64,000 nt of DNA, from the NCBI RefSeq assembly GCF_026212465.1, contig NC_080056.1:7782517-7846516 (forward strand), in the 5' to 3' direction. The position numbers and the translations under genes were made by a program. The DNA comes from Amaranthus tricolor (lineage: Eukaryota > Streptophyta > Magnoliopsida > Caryophyllales > Amaranthaceae). The notes below the pieces were generated by a model. That model had not been told where the DNA came from. It did no database searches and worked only from the letters and a program-made list of their open reading frames with translations. Positions 11,171 through 23,322 of the stretch are shown here, one piece after another; positions within the stretch are counted from its first letter, which is position 1, and each line of letters starts with the position of its first letter.

Positions 11171-12119
11171 AAACTCAGACTCAAGTTCAAATCCACAACC
11201 AAAGTCTTATACTTCATATTTGAATTCAAACCTATCGAGTTTAATGGGTTTAGGATTTTAAAAGTGTACCTAATGACTTATAGATGGATTGTATTTAATC
11301 ATTTATTTTACCTTTTTTTAACATGGTTGGATCATAAATTAAGTTTAAGAAAAGTTTGAGTCGAATCTAAGTTAAATAAATAGTCAAAAGCACCAATATA
11401 GAGAGAGTGAATGATAATCATTTTCAATAACACAAAAGTCATGACTCATGAGTCGGCCGCCACATTAAGAAGATATCAACTTATTTAATACCTAATTTTA
11501 TATTTATATAAAGTCATTTTAAAATATATAAGGACTATATACATCAAAAAATGTTAAACTAAGGATATTTTCAAGGTTAAGTAAACAAACAATGTCAATA
11601 AATTAGGTGAAAGAACATTTGAGAATTTGTTAAAATTGTTGATAGGGAGCTCAACTAATGAAATAAATGAAGAAAGGAGGGTGTTTATTTGCATCATTGG
11701 ATCAATTTGAATTATTTTAAAATCGGTTCTTGTATTCACATTGATTTTTACATTATTTTAAATTCACTTTAAAGTCGAGTTAAGTTGGATTCAGTTTTAA
11801 ACGTCTCTAGAAAGAATTGAGATTTATATGCTTGCTCGGCACCCCTGAGCGACTTGATTGCTCACTCAAGCTTATGAAGTTGTTTACATTCTGCCTTGCT
11901 CACTCCATAGAATTATCACAACTTCTCATGTTTTGATACTCCAAAATATAAAGTATTTCAAGAATTTAATTTTATGGGAAGGGGAAAATAACGAAAAAAT
12001 TTTAGTGAAATGATCGATAAAATATAATATCACATTGAAGACCATAAGAATTAACACAAAAACTCGAGAAAATTTCAAAACCATCAATTTAGACCAACAC
12101 AATTCATGTGTGTAACATT

Positions 12120-12298
12120 TTTACTATCCTACCCCACTAACCTACAATTACCCCTATCCTACCCTACCCTAAACCCCTATCCTAACCTACCCTAAACCCC
12201 ACTATCCTACCCCACCTTAAACCCCTACCCTATCCTACCCCACTAACCTACAATTACCCCTATCCTACCCTACCCTAAACCCCTATCCTAACCTACCC
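12120..12298. repeat. Telomere-like minisatellite, left-arm remnant
   Basis: Irregular units such as CCCTATCCTACC and CCCTAAACCCCTATCC. It is much shorter than the right-arm array at about 36555-37155 and joins directly onto the truncated LTR at about 12299. Confidence 0.8.
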
Positions 12299-14685
12299 TA
12301 AATTCAATAATCGTTTCGTTTTATTATTTTATTTTTAATGCCGTTTCGAAATTTTATTCCAATCGTTTTTAAGTTCTCGTTTTTCTTTTATATATAATTT
12401 ATTTCTCTTAAAATAAATTATCTAAATATTAAGTCTAGCTAAATTAACTACAATAAGTTAATCTTTTTATTTCCCATATTAATTTATTAAAAATAAAGAT
12501 ATATATTATAATAATAATTAAAAAAAAAAAGGTAAAATTCTAAAAAGTTGGCGGCAAGACTAAAACTAGGTGACAAAAAATTTTAATGTAGTCTTATCCT
12601 TATGATAAAATATCTTGGAGTAATTATATTTGCTTGCACATGAAGGAAAATTAAAACAACAAAAAAATTACAATCCTTAGCCTATAAATAGAACAAGCAT
12701 ACCGTGGGTAAAAGGAAAGGAGGAGAAAAAAAAAATCAGAAAATTTATTCCTAAAAGCAAATTTCTAAAGAAAAATTCTAAAAACCCTAGAAAAATTCCT
12801 AAAAATTCTCAAAAATTTTCTAATAATAGTATTTAGTGTTAATTATAGAAATTCAAGGGGAGGAAGCTAATTTTGTGGCTAGAAATTCTACAACAAAGGG
12901 AATTAATTAATAGTTATATTAGTAAAGGTATAAATTATAGATTTCATTATATTTCAATTTCATATTCTGCAAATTTTGGTGAATTAATTCGTTGTAAATT
13001 AATTTATATGATTTATTCTTTGAAATTGCCAAAAACCGCAAAATCTGAAATAATTTAAATTAAAATAGTTAATATTAATATTTTTAAACGAAATTTTTTC
13101 TGTACATATATATATATGAGATATAGATTTTGTATTAATTTCGTGAAATATTGTTGAGTATAAATATTATTATTAATTTTTTTCTAAAAAAAACAAACCG
13201 CAAAATCTGAAATAATTTTAATTATAATAGTAAATATTAATATTTTTAAACGAAACTTTTTCTGTATATATATAAATATGAGACATGAGTTGTGTATTAA
13301 TTTCGTGAATTGTTGAATATAAATATTATTATTAATTTTTTTTGCTAAAAAACGCATAAAATAAGGAAATTCATAAATTTGGGTTTAAAATAATTAATTC
13401 TGGAAAAAAATAATTTATTTTAGTGTTACTGTATTTTCATTTCATTTAAATTATTTTTGTGAAATTTTATGATATTTAAATTTTAAAGAAATAAATTAAT
13501 AAATTAAATGGTTATTGTAGGCAAAAAGAATAAAAATGAAAGAAATAATTAAAATTAATTTATTTTGGTGAATAAGAATATATGCCAACTCATTTAATAA
13601 ATTATTTATTTTAAAATATTTCGTGTCGATTTTGATCCTAAGAAAATTAATTATTCATGTACAAAATTTAAAAATAAGTTATTAAGAAAATAATAAAGCA
13701 TAATTGAAATTTATCTATAAATAAATACTAAAGACCCATTTTAGTTTTGATTTAGTTTAATAATAAATGAATATTTATATGCAAGATGTTATGAATTTAT
13801 TTCTATTGTATGTTATTGTAATGTTGCATTTATATGAAAACAGTAACATGATAATAAAAAGGCTTGATAGTAAGGAAATTTCGAACCATGCTTCCGGCAT
13901 GTAAAAAACGTGGGACGTGTTTTCCGACACGTAAAATACGGCGAACACAGTAAGGTTGTTTAACCTGGCCTGTGGCTCGAGCAATATTGTACTGGAGGAG
14001 TGACGACTCCCACTAAGTTAGGGGTTTTGGTTTACCTCACCCTAACAGGCCCTTACATATATCAAACAAAGATCATATGTGTTGCATTCATTAAATAAGT
14101 AGTCGGATTCCACGCCCTAACACTTCACACTCAAGCAGAAGTGTTAGTAAATCACGCCCTGGTACTCAAGCAGAAGGACCAGAAGTTATATATATATAAA
14201 TGAATCTAATATGAAAATGAATTCCCTATAATACATAAGATACCTTGCATATTATTTATTGCAATGCACTTATTTTTGCTTATTACTTAATTGTCGTGCA
14301 TATACTATCCATACTTGTATAGTTGCGGTAAATTTTTATACTCGGTTTTTTTTAAAGCTGACCGATTTCCATCGGCTGTTCCCATATTTCGGGAGCAGAT
14401 GCAGCAGGTAACTTTACGTGAAGTTATTAAGAAGATATTGTATTGTTTATGTGAGATTAGGATATAATATGTATATAGTTTATATTACGGACGATAATTA
14501 TGTATTATAGAAAGATGTAATACGTAAAATTATATTTTAATGATTTAAGTTTTCTTTGTTTTAATTGAAAATTCTGTTTTGTCTTATTTGTTTTTCGCAA
14601 TAATCACGGTACGATAGACTTCCGCTTAGCATTACCTACTATTATATTATTATAAACCTAAATTCGAAAAGAACGCTCCGTTACA
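12299..14685 (+). mobile_element. Solo LTR, left-arm copy, 5' end deleted
   Basis: Matches the right-arm LTR 33844-36312 in reverse. It ends GCTCCGTTACA followed by GCCTT, the inverse of the right-arm duplication AAGGC. The first ~38 bp and its flank are missing, apparently by a deletion running into the minisatellite. A promoter-like TATAAATAG lies at 12683-12691. A tandem duplication of about 150 bp (about 13030-13185 and 13195-13345) lies within. No retrotransposon internal region follows. Confidence 0.75.
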
Positions 14686-15138
14686 GCCTTTTAATAGACA
14701 TAACCTGCAACATTGTGTAGATGATATCACTTGAATTTTCTAATGAAACAAAGGGAGTCTTTTTTTTTGTTGTTTTTTTTTTTTTTTGATTTGAAATGAT
14801 GAAATGATGAAACAAGGGAGTTTAATTTGGTTTATAATAAAATTGTGTAAAAGGTAATGTATCAACGGTTGTCAAAATTACTTATTATCTTTTTAAATAA
14901 ATTTTAATTAATAATATTTAATTTATTTTATGATAAATTTTAAAATTTTAAAATACTAAGAAAATACATATGTTACAACAAAATTTAAGATTGAAACTGA
15001 TTATTAATATGAAGCAAGTAATTTTTTGTAGACATGTATTTCAACTCATATATTTAGATCACAAGGATTGTTTAACTTTTTTTAGAGGGAAGTTATGATA
15101 AAACAAAACTTTTTGTAATGAGAAACATTTTGTCAACA

Positions 15139-17090
15139 AAACTTGATCAGGCCGTGCACAACGTGGGTAGATTCCGAATCTTGTGTCTATGGATCCTCGT
15201 TCACCATGCTCCTTTATGACGCTGTCATCCTTTAAATCCAGGCACCGCGCCATGGCTTTCAGCATAATTAATAAGATTACTGTCAAATTCAATGATAACT
15301 CATCCAGAACTTCTCTGCAAGCTCACAAGAACTCGTTTTTCTTAATAAAATCCACTAAATGCATATGAAAAACAATCACTATAAACCCATCAAAAATCAG
15401 TTCTAGTCAGCTCATATCAATTGAAATTTGTAATCAACTGATAGATAGATGTATATGCTATGATGTGACAATTCGTCACATAATCACCCCATGAGCCCAC
15501 TCATGTGGACCCACCAACATGGCACCCATGGGCTCAAACCCACAAACCCATCGACTTGCATACAAAACATGATGAGTTTCACTCTTTTCCAAAACCATAC
15601 GGTATTAAGAGGATTACACATCAAGCATTATATACAAGTCTATAATTCACTATTTTAGTGATTTGAGATCTTCACATGTGAAATAGTTTCAACAGTATAC
15701 TTTCAAATTTAATTACCTTGATGCCAGGCTTCACTTTGACTTCCGCTTGTGAGGGGTGGGGTTTTGGGTAGGATGTACGCACTACGCAACCTTACACTTC
15801 GTGAAAATAATAGGTTGTTTACCAAATATTATGTGTATGTTTGCATTACTAAAAATTACACATGATTTGATGAGCCATTTTGCTCATTATGACCTGAAGC
15901 AAAGAAATATTGAACATCGGCCTATTAGGAATAACTAGGATGAATATGAATATGAGGGGAACACTAGAAATTGACAAAGATCAATTCAACAATAGAATCA
16001 ACAACAATGCGAAAGCCTAAATCCCAAAAGATTGAGTCGTCTACATAAACGCCCATGTGAGATTTTTGGTACATGTTCATGGATGTGACTAAATTTTACT
16101 GAGCTGGTTGTCACTAACTTACCGCTTACCTACCTCTTTTATTCGGGCTTGGGACCTAGGGGAGGAGTTAGCTCAAACAATAGAATAAAAATCAGAATTC
16201 TAAAGGGTTGATAATTGATAATGTACCTAAACTTTTGAGGCTTTTGAGGCCAAAGTTGGAGCTTTCTTTGATCTTCAGGATAAACAGTAAGAAAGAGTCT
16301 ATCATTCCAATTCAGAGACTTATTCCCTGCAATAGTTGCAGCATTCCCATATCCATTAAATAAATCTTCAGCTATTGAGCATTTTAGTCTCTACTCTAAT
16401 GGAAGTCCAAAAAATTGTCTAGTAACCTCAATCAAATCATTCAGAAATGAAATTGTCATCCCATGATTTACAATCTATCATTAATAAGAAAAATTACTTA
16501 ATGATTTGTTTGATCATAAGTGTAATAAACATGTTGGAGTATATAAATATCCTAAGGCCTCAAGCCTACTATCATCGACTTAAGTTTTTGGTTGAGTTGA
16601 TTTCTTGAAATAATATCAAAAGTCAGCATTATAAGAGGTCACATGTTCAAATCATACCTCTTATTTAATTTTTTAAGATAAGAAAATGTATAATCTCAGA
16701 TAATTTTTTAAGATAAGAAAATATATAACCTCAGATATGGAGAGAATCTATGTTACGTCCATATTTTAAGCTCATAGAGACTCTTATGTGAGGGGTATTT
16801 TGCGGTCTCATGACAAAATAAGTAAAGAATCAAAGAAAAAAATAAAAAAATAAAAACCTGGAAGCAACCCCAATCTTGTTAAGCAGAGTGAAGTTTGGTG
16901 AGTTCATTTTGAGCAGCAGTAGAAGGATCATAAACAGAAAGAGGAGAAAAATCAATGAATAAAGATTGATTCCATAAAGTTGGGGAAGCATCAATGGCAG
17001 GAAGTATAACTTCATTTTTAAGGATGTAATTTTCTGGGATTTCTCCTGTACTAATCTTGATGCTATATCTTCATTCCTTGATTCATCCAT
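15139..17090 (-). pseudogene. 2OG-Fe(II) oxygenase (gene B), left-arm copy, three broken exons
   Basis: Exon 1 is 16858-17090, exon 2 is 16227-16474 and exon 3 is about 15139-15314. It carries the lesions described for the right-arm copy (31443-33394): a frameshift in exon 1, an in-frame stop in exon 1 and in exon 2, and loss of sequence after PRCARPDQV in exon 3. Intron 1 holds a SINE relic; intron 2 (15315-16226) has no other recognised feature. Confidence 0.85.
16601..16803 (+). mobile_element. tRNA-derived SINE relic in gene B intron, left-arm copy
   Basis: The stretch TATCAAAAGTC... GAGGTCACATGTTCAAATC resembles a tRNA-like SINE head with a decayed B box (GGTTCGAATC). The following bases match the body of the SINE copies at 50550-51814 in inverse orientation. 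Its mirror is at about 31730-31932. Confidence 0.55.
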
Positions 17091-18099
17091 TTCAACACTT
17101 ATAGGATTCTCAGTTTCTCACTTTCACTTGCTTAATCTTTTAGCTTTCTGTAGATCAAAGCTCTTATCCAATGGTTATGACTTATAACGTACTACTATGT
17201 CAAATAATTTAATTATATGTGACTCGGTCGATGTTCTATTTGCTTTTTTGACACTATTTATCTCTTACTCTTAATTTTTATGTTATTATTAATTTATAAA
17301 TTAAAATTCAGTCAAGTGGAATTTTATTTGATCAATCTAAAGATTATTCATATAAATTTTTCATAATTTTTAATTATGTACAATTAGAGATATTAAGAAT
17401 TGAATAAGTTTATTGAATAAAGTGCATAAAACAAATGAGATGCTAATAGTAAATTGGAGGGACTAGGGAGTATATCTATGTAAATTTATTTCATCGAGAC
17501 GAATCATATAACAGACGAATCAAACAACATCTCACTTGACTATTTTTTTAATTTATAGATTAAAAACTAATCACAGATTAAGAGTAATAAATGAATTGTA
17601 CAATATTTCTAAGTGATATTGAAACAGAGAAAGTAATAATTTCCACTGTTTTTTGATGACTACATACAATAGACTCTTTTGGCATTAAATATTCTCAAGT
17701 ATTATAACAAAAAATTATAATAAGTTGATATTATAAAAATATATATTAGAAAGAATTAAATAAAATTTCAGTTGACTATTTTTTTTTATACATTGAAAAA
17801 AAATTGTAAAATAAAATTAAGCAATATATAAATTAATTATCGACATCCTTAAAGGGGCAACAACTTGGTAAAAAGAAATGTCCCATTTGCTTTTTGGACA
17901 TTATTCATCTCTTACTCTTAATTTGTATTCTATTATTAATCTATAAGTTAAAACATAGTCAAGTGTGATCTTGTTTGATTCATCTCAATGCAAGGATTAT
18001 TTATATCAACTTTTCATAATTTTTAATTACGCACAATTAGAAATATTAAGAATTGAATAAGCGCATTGGATAGAGTGTATAAAACAAATAAAACATTAA
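17091..18099. other. Left arm, gene B upstream flank with decayed MITEs
   Basis: Two AT-rich stretches (about 17215-17470 and 17875-18095) share words such as TCTTACTCTTAATTT and CAATTAGA with the MITE at 466-722, so they look like old relatives. No gene is seen. Confidence 0.4.
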
Positions 18100-18395
18100 G
18101 GGGGTGTTTGGTATGAACTTTTTAATATTGAGTAAGGGATTCAATTACCATTACTCCACATATTTGTTTGGTATGATATTAGGTTAACCCAATCCTTTTC
18201 TTGAGGGTAATGGATACCCTTACTGTGTTACCATCCATTTATGTCAAGTAACAAATTCCTTTTTTATGATCAATTAAGTGTTTTTCTTATATTTTCATAT
18301 CAAACAACATATAACTACAACCCATACCCTTACTCTTACTCCTCTTTATCATTTTCGTTTGCATTACATTTTATATTCCCATACCAAACACCCCC
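18100..18395. mobile_element. Tourist-like MITE A, left-arm copy
   Basis: The ends GGGGGTGTTTGGTATG and CATACCAAACACCCCC are mutual inverses, flanked by TAA on both sides, which fits PIF/Harbinger-type Tourist elements. Its mirror is at 30138-30433. Confidence 0.85.
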
Positions 18396-18548
18396 TAATA
18401 CTGAATTGAAAGAAATATTAAATTATGGATCTACAATCACCAACTTGAAAAACGAAATTTAAAAATAGATAATTAGTGCCCAAAAGTTGCCTCTCATCTT
18501 TTTGTCTGTTTCAGTAACTTTAAGCCATTTTTATTTCAGCTACTCTTT

Positions 18549-18775
18549 TGAGAGACCGTCTCTTTGAGAGATGTCTATTATGCCCAGCCCATTAAAACTT
18601 AATATCTACTTACATTATCCTTAATGCCTACTTATATTATTCTTAATGCCTACTTATCGTATTCTTAATACCTACTCACAGTATCTTAAATGCCTACTTA
18701 CATCATTTTTAATGCTTACTTACAATATTTAAAAAATTATATATTGGGCCGACCCGATTAGAGATGGTCTCTCAC
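18549..18775. mobile_element. MITE D with internal tandem units, left-arm copy
   Basis: The ends GAGAGACCGTCTC and GAGATGGTCTCTC form imperfect inverted repeats. The middle contains about six degenerate copies of a unit like TTAATGCCTACTTA. No superfamily is assigned. Its mirror is at about 29758-29984. Confidence 0.5.
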
Positions 18776-18895
18776 AAGAATTTGTGTTTTTATTTTTAGT
18801 TATGACTAATTTTTTTTATCTCGCATTTTACCACTTTTTCCTATAAAATATTAATTTATTTTATTTTTTTAGTATTTAAATACTATCGCATATTT

Positions 18896-18962
18896 AGAGG
18901 CGTTCAACGGATCGGATCAAAATATTAACGGACCGGGCCATCGGTTTGAACCCGACCCCTTA
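18896..18962 (+). mobile_element. hAT end relic related to E, left-arm copy
   Basis: TAGAGGCGTTCAACGGATCGG-like start followed by GGACCGGGCCATCGGTTT, close to the E left end TAGAGGTGTTCA. No partner end was found. Its mirror is at about 29571-29637. Confidence 0.4.
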
Positions 18963-19479
18963 AGACTTTTTTTAATCTTACGCTTGAAATTAGATATCTA
19001 TAGCACAAGTTTGATAGTAATGACTAATGAGCAGAGTATTTGAAATTAGAAAGCAAAAAACAGAAGCGCCTAAAAGCATTCTACATGTACCTCCGGAATA
19101 ACTAACACAAAGTATTAATTAACGCCATTTTGGTTTAGGCGTTGTGTATGTTTTTTTTCAGTCAACTTGTGTATATGATTATATGAGATTGTCTTATTAA
19201 AATAAAAAATCAAGAGTATATTTAATGATAATAGAGTATTTTATAATCTCTATTAGTTAAAAGTTAAAACGTGAAAATTAACATTCATTAATTTTGTATT
19301 CATGTCTAGTTTCATACTCCATTTAAATTTATTATTTCTATTTTGTTTTATTATCATATTTGGTGAGTAATTTGCCTATATAAAAGTAAAGTCATTGATG
19401 CACTAATCGGATACTTAAAGCTGTAACTCTCTATTTAACTATATTTTAGCGTATGGCTTGAAAATAAAATACACATTAA

Positions 19480-19779
19480 GGGGTGTTTGGTATGAACTCT
19501 TTAATACCAAGTAAGGGATTTAATTATGAATTATTATTACTCCACATTTTTTGTTTGGTATAATATTAGGTTAACCTAAAACCTTTCTTGAGGGTAATGA
19601 ATACCTTATTTTGTTACCTATAATTTATATCAAGTAACAAATTCTCATACTATGATCAAGTAAATGTTTCCTTATATTTTTACGCCAAATAACATATAAC
19701 TACAATCCATACTCTTACCTTTACTCGTCTTTATCATTTCTCTTCCCATTACATTATATATTCCAATATCAAATACCCC
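19480..19779. mobile_element. Tourist-like MITE B, left-arm copy
   Basis: Starts GGGGTGTTTGGTATG after TAA and ends ATATCAAATACCCC before TAA; diverged relative of MITE A. Its right TAA (19780-19782) is also the left TAA of MITE C, so the two abut. Mirror at 28754-29053. Confidence 0.8.
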
Positions 19780-19782
19780 TAA

Positions 19783-20336
19783 CGGCCCGTTTGGTTGATG
19801 GTGATGAAGTAATGGGAATGAAATGTTGTAATGGCAATAGTAATGAAGGAATGGATATTAGAATTGGTCATGAAGATTCTTTTGTTTGGTGTGCATGACT
19901 AAAGAATGGTAATGAAAGATAATATTCCATTTATTGCATTTGGTTGTTATTAATAAAAAATGGTAATGACTCTTAGTTTCATTATTGTATATTTGTATCT
20001 AAAAGCATTATTGTATCTAAATTATTCTATCTAATGATTTCTTTTTTAATAATAATATTTTTTTGGATAATTACATACATTACCTTTTTTTTCTTCATTA
20101 TTTTTTTTTCTTCAACTCGAAACAACATTACCTTATTTTATTACCACAGTAATACTTCATTACCATTACAGCCTAATATCAGGTTGTTTGATGGTAATAA
20201 AAATGGCCCTTTTTGGTAATTTCATTACCTTATTTTATTACCATCCATTACCATTGAAGGCATCCGAACAACCAAATTTTTTATTACTTAATTTATTACC
20301 ATTACCGCCCTCTAATACCATGTACCAAACGGGCCG
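19783..20336. mobile_element. Tourist-like MITE C, left-arm copy
   Basis: Ends CGGCCCGTTTGGT and ACCAAACGGGCCG with TAA on both sides, 554 bp. It is rich in ATGGTAATGA-type words and has no coding potential. Mirror at 28197-28750. Confidence 0.85.
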
Positions 20337-20682
20337 TAAGAGTGATCGATGAATAATGTCCAAAAAACAAATAGGATATTTAAAAAGAAACGAAATGAAT
20401 ATATTTTAAATCTAGTATGTGGCAATTGAAATAAGGTAAATTTAATTAGTCTAACTCCAGTGTGTTTAAACCCTTAGCTACGCGTACAATACGTGTGTTT
20501 GCGATAATACCCAAATGGACGATTTCCTTTAGAGAAACTTATAATGATAACATTTTCATCACATTTAGAAGAAAAAAAAAACACTCCACATCAAAGTACA
20601 ACATTTAGAAGAAGGGATAGTTTGAGTAAAGAAAGTTGATGATGCAGACAAAAGTATGAAGAAATTAAGAATACAAATTAAA

Positions 20683-20925
20683 CTAGATTTTGAGAACATC
20701 AATGACCCTTTTGCCTGTAGGGTATGTCTCAAAGAAGAGGTTTCTGTATGTTTGAGTGGACACTCTTTTACACAACTGTGGTTCATTGTTGCATATCAGT
20801 TGATTTACAGGTCCCACTTCACCATCTGGGTTTGGAAAATAAAATGCTGCCACTGTAAACCTTTCCTTCTTTGAATTTGGAATCACCCTGTGTATTACAC
20901 TCTTGAATATCTCATTACTCATCAA
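20683..20925 (-). pseudogene. 2OG-Fe(II) oxygenase last exon (gene A), left-arm copy
   Basis: After an AG acceptor the exon reads LMSNEIFKSVIHRV... ERFTVAAFYFPNP... and ends GKRVIDVLKI stop. The His of IHRV is the distal iron ligand and ERFTV holds the 2-oxoglutarate-binding Arg (normally R-x-S, here R-F-T). The natural stop is preserved here, unlike the right-arm copy. With no attached upstream exons in this arm it cannot be a working gene. Confidence 0.85.
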
Positions 20926-21298
20926 CTGCATTTTAAAGCCATCATTTAAGACTACAATCAGGTTAAGAACTCATCATACACTAGATATACATATATTATT
21001 TACATGGAGTATAGATGTGTATGTGTCTAGACCCAGAGTCGACCCTAATTTGAGGGTCTCACTCTTTTTTTGGACCCTATAAATCTAGGATATGAGTCCT
21101 AAATTTTCAACTTCAAAGGATTTGAGTTTGGATTTGGGTCCTACAAAAAATAAGGTGTAAATCTCAGTTTGCTAGACCCTATTCGAATCCTACTCATACC
21201 CCTTCTTACTAATCTTGAGACTTTGACTAATCAGCTTAAGCTTAAGAAAATACCTGATGCTTTAAATATAATGGTATATAGTCGATAACTCAAGTCAA

Positions 21299-21399
21299 AA
21301 ATAAACGTATGCCACTTAATGCAGCGAGCACATGGTATTCTTTAGTAAAAGGCGAAAGAATAGTTCGCTTTGTGCTCACTGCGTGGTAGCGTGAGAATA
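21299..21399 (-). ncRNA. U5: U5 snRNA gene, copy 2, 3' truncated
   Basis: The USE (21458-21468) and TATA (21418-21425) are intact with the standard 32-bp gap. Loop 1 and both main stems are intact. The element breaks at the Sm-like site, so the usual 3' hairpin is gone. The joined sequence happens to recreate ATTTTTGA, a better Sm-site match than the parent. Whether a stable 3' end forms is unknown. Confidence 0.75.
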
Positions 21400-21417
21400 A
21401 AAAGAAGCAGGTTTTGT

Positions 21418-21468
21418 TATTTATATGCATAGCATTACCTTGCTCTTTTTTCTTGACCGATGTGGGAT
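21418..21468 (-). promoter_or_regulatory. snRNA promoter (USE + TATA) of U5 copy 2
   Basis: Minus-strand ATCCCACATCG, 32 bp, then TATAAATA, exactly as in the other copies. Confidence 0.75.
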
Positions 21469-22514
21469 ATTGTGCTTTCACTAATCTCTACAACAATGTT
21501 TTTTTTTGGAAAGTACTCCAAAAATGTAGTATTTTGAGAATTAGAAATAAGAAATAAGAAATCCCTTGTTAACTGATCTTTACATTAGAGTAAGTTAGGA
21601 TGAGTAGTAATAAAACTGAATTTACAAAATTTTCAATGGGTTAATAAATGGGTTAAAATATGGGTCGACCTGACCTGATTGACCAATTTAATAAATGGGT
21701 TAAACAGGTTTTTTTCGGGTTTAAATATTCAACCTGAACCTAACTCATTTAATAAACAGATCAAGTTGGGTTGACCCATTTAATTAATTGGGTCAAAAAT
21801 CTAAACCCAAACCCGCTAATAAACAGATCAGGTTAGCAGGTTGGGTCAGCTTTTGCCAGCCCTAAGATCAGTAATAACATTGAGTTAACTGTCAATGATA
21901 GTCTGTAACTATAACTCTATAACTCTATAAGATAGTTTGTATTAGTTTCATTCACTCCAATAGGTCTAGTTCCGAATATTATTAAGCTTTAAATTAAATA
22001 CGATCAATTATTAGTGTAATAGATTTATTATTTTAAAGTATTCAAGGTCACTAATAAGTATAAATACATGATATCATATAAAATGGTTATGATTACTTGA
22101 TTAATCTAATTCACTTTATTATATATAATAAGTTTTAATTATCAAACTTAGAAATACAATCGATTATTAGTGTAATAGAGTAATGTATATTCTAATAGCT
22201 TATACTCCCTCTAATTAAAAACAAATGTCTCATTTGGAATTTGCATAAATTCTCCCTCTAGTAATATATTCTAAATTTCTAATAAGTTAATTACAAGCCT
22301 AAAAAGAAATCGAGATAATTACTCTGAATTGGAGAGACTATTAGTTTAGCCTTTAGAGTACTCAATAAAGCTAATAAGTCTAAGTACGTAACTAATAGCC
22401 TATGAGATAGTTTAGATTATTCTTATTCATTCAAACAAATCGAGTTTCGATTATCGAGTTTTAATATTCAATCAATTATCAAAAGTAGCAACATGATGCA
22501 TTATTAAATAATAG

Positions 22515-22517
<3 letters not shown>

Positions 22518-22604
<87 letters not shown>
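22518..22604. repeat. (AT)n microsatellite in E copy 2
   Basis: A pure AT run of about 87 bp at the same position as in the other E copies. Confidence 0.95.
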
Positions 22605-22610
<6 letters not shown>

Positions 22611-23003
22611 ATTGAAATAAATTGATCTGCCATAAAATGAGCATACATCAATTAAAAACCCGACTATTAACATATTTCGATATTGACCCGATCAATAGTT
22701 GTCCGTTACCGATAACTACTCGAAAAATAAAGCTCTAACTCGATTTGTGCCCAAAAAAACCGAACTAATGTAAGACCGATGACAACCCAAGCTCGATTGA
22801 CACGCCACTCGAAGTTCAACCGATAACAAACCGGTTTGAACCTGATAATGCGAACAACCGTTGTTAAACCGACCCGTAACTAACCGATCTGACCCGAGTA
22901 TGACCCGTTGTTTTATACAACCGAAAATTTACCGATTCGAAAACCAACCGAGCCGAATTACTCCCGTCCGAAACCGACCCGATGTCCCGAATGAACACCT
23001 CTA

Positions 23004-23079
23004 TGAAAGATGATCAATGGTTCAAGGTTCCTGTCATCCCTGGTGCACTTTTTGTTAATCTTGGTGATTTTTTGGAGAG
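23004..23079 (+). pseudogene. 2OG-Fe(II) oxygenase exon 3 remainder, beyond the E insertion
   Basis: Begins with the duplication TGAAAGAT and reads MKDDQWFKVPVIPGALFVNL then GDFLER up to a GTAAAT donor. It is the exact continuation of the exon that ends DIMKD at 42870 (and 6392), so one exon was split by E. WFKVPVIPGALFVNLGD is a typical SRG1-family segment. Joining to the last exon at 27617 would be two bases out of phase, so the splice is damaged or the pieces come from different paralogues. Confidence 0.85.
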
Positions 23080-23322
23080 GTAAATCATTAATCACTCCTA
23101 CCATGCATGCTTTTAAACATCAATACTCGTTAGTTGGTTTGCATTTTAAGATCAACGATCTGATTGAAGAAATTTGAGAGGAAGTTTGAATAAATTTGTT
23201 TTCTTTTTGGTAGTTAGTGGGGTGGGTTTTATGCTGAGCATTTCCATGAAATTCTATTTTTTCTAAAGAAAAATTTGGAGTGAAATAATTTTCTTTTAAT
23301 AGCCCAAGTGTTACGTACTTCG

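Larger units (their letters stand above)
4062..23003 (+). repeat. Left arm of the giant inverted repeat
   Basis: This arm is the reverse complement of about 25552-45262. Paired coordinates sum to 48542 near the spacer, about 48533 in the middle and 49262-49277 in the outer part. The main jump reflects about 0.75 kb present only in the right arm (minisatellite and LTR start). Translations of mirrored stretches differ by only occasional single residues, so the arms are close to but not fully identical. Left of 4062 the E sequence has no partner in the right arm, because copy 4 breaks off there. Confidence 0.92.
21299..23003 (-). mobile_element. E copy 2: left half of E, inverted, left-arm inner edge
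   Basis: It runs from the E left end (TGAACACCTCTA at 22992-23003, plus-strand reading) inward and stops inside the U5 gene at the Sm-like site. It is immediately followed by TGAAAGAT (23004-23011), the duplication of the E insertion in oxygenase exon 3. Its interior lacks a ~14-bp stretch (CTGAAACCGATCC...) present in copies 1, 4 and 5, as does copy 3. Confidence 0.85.

Noticed and set aside
12120..12298. CRISPR-like array in the CCCTA-rich tract
   Set aside because: Units are irregular, have no unique spacers, and the genome is a plant; it is a minisatellite.
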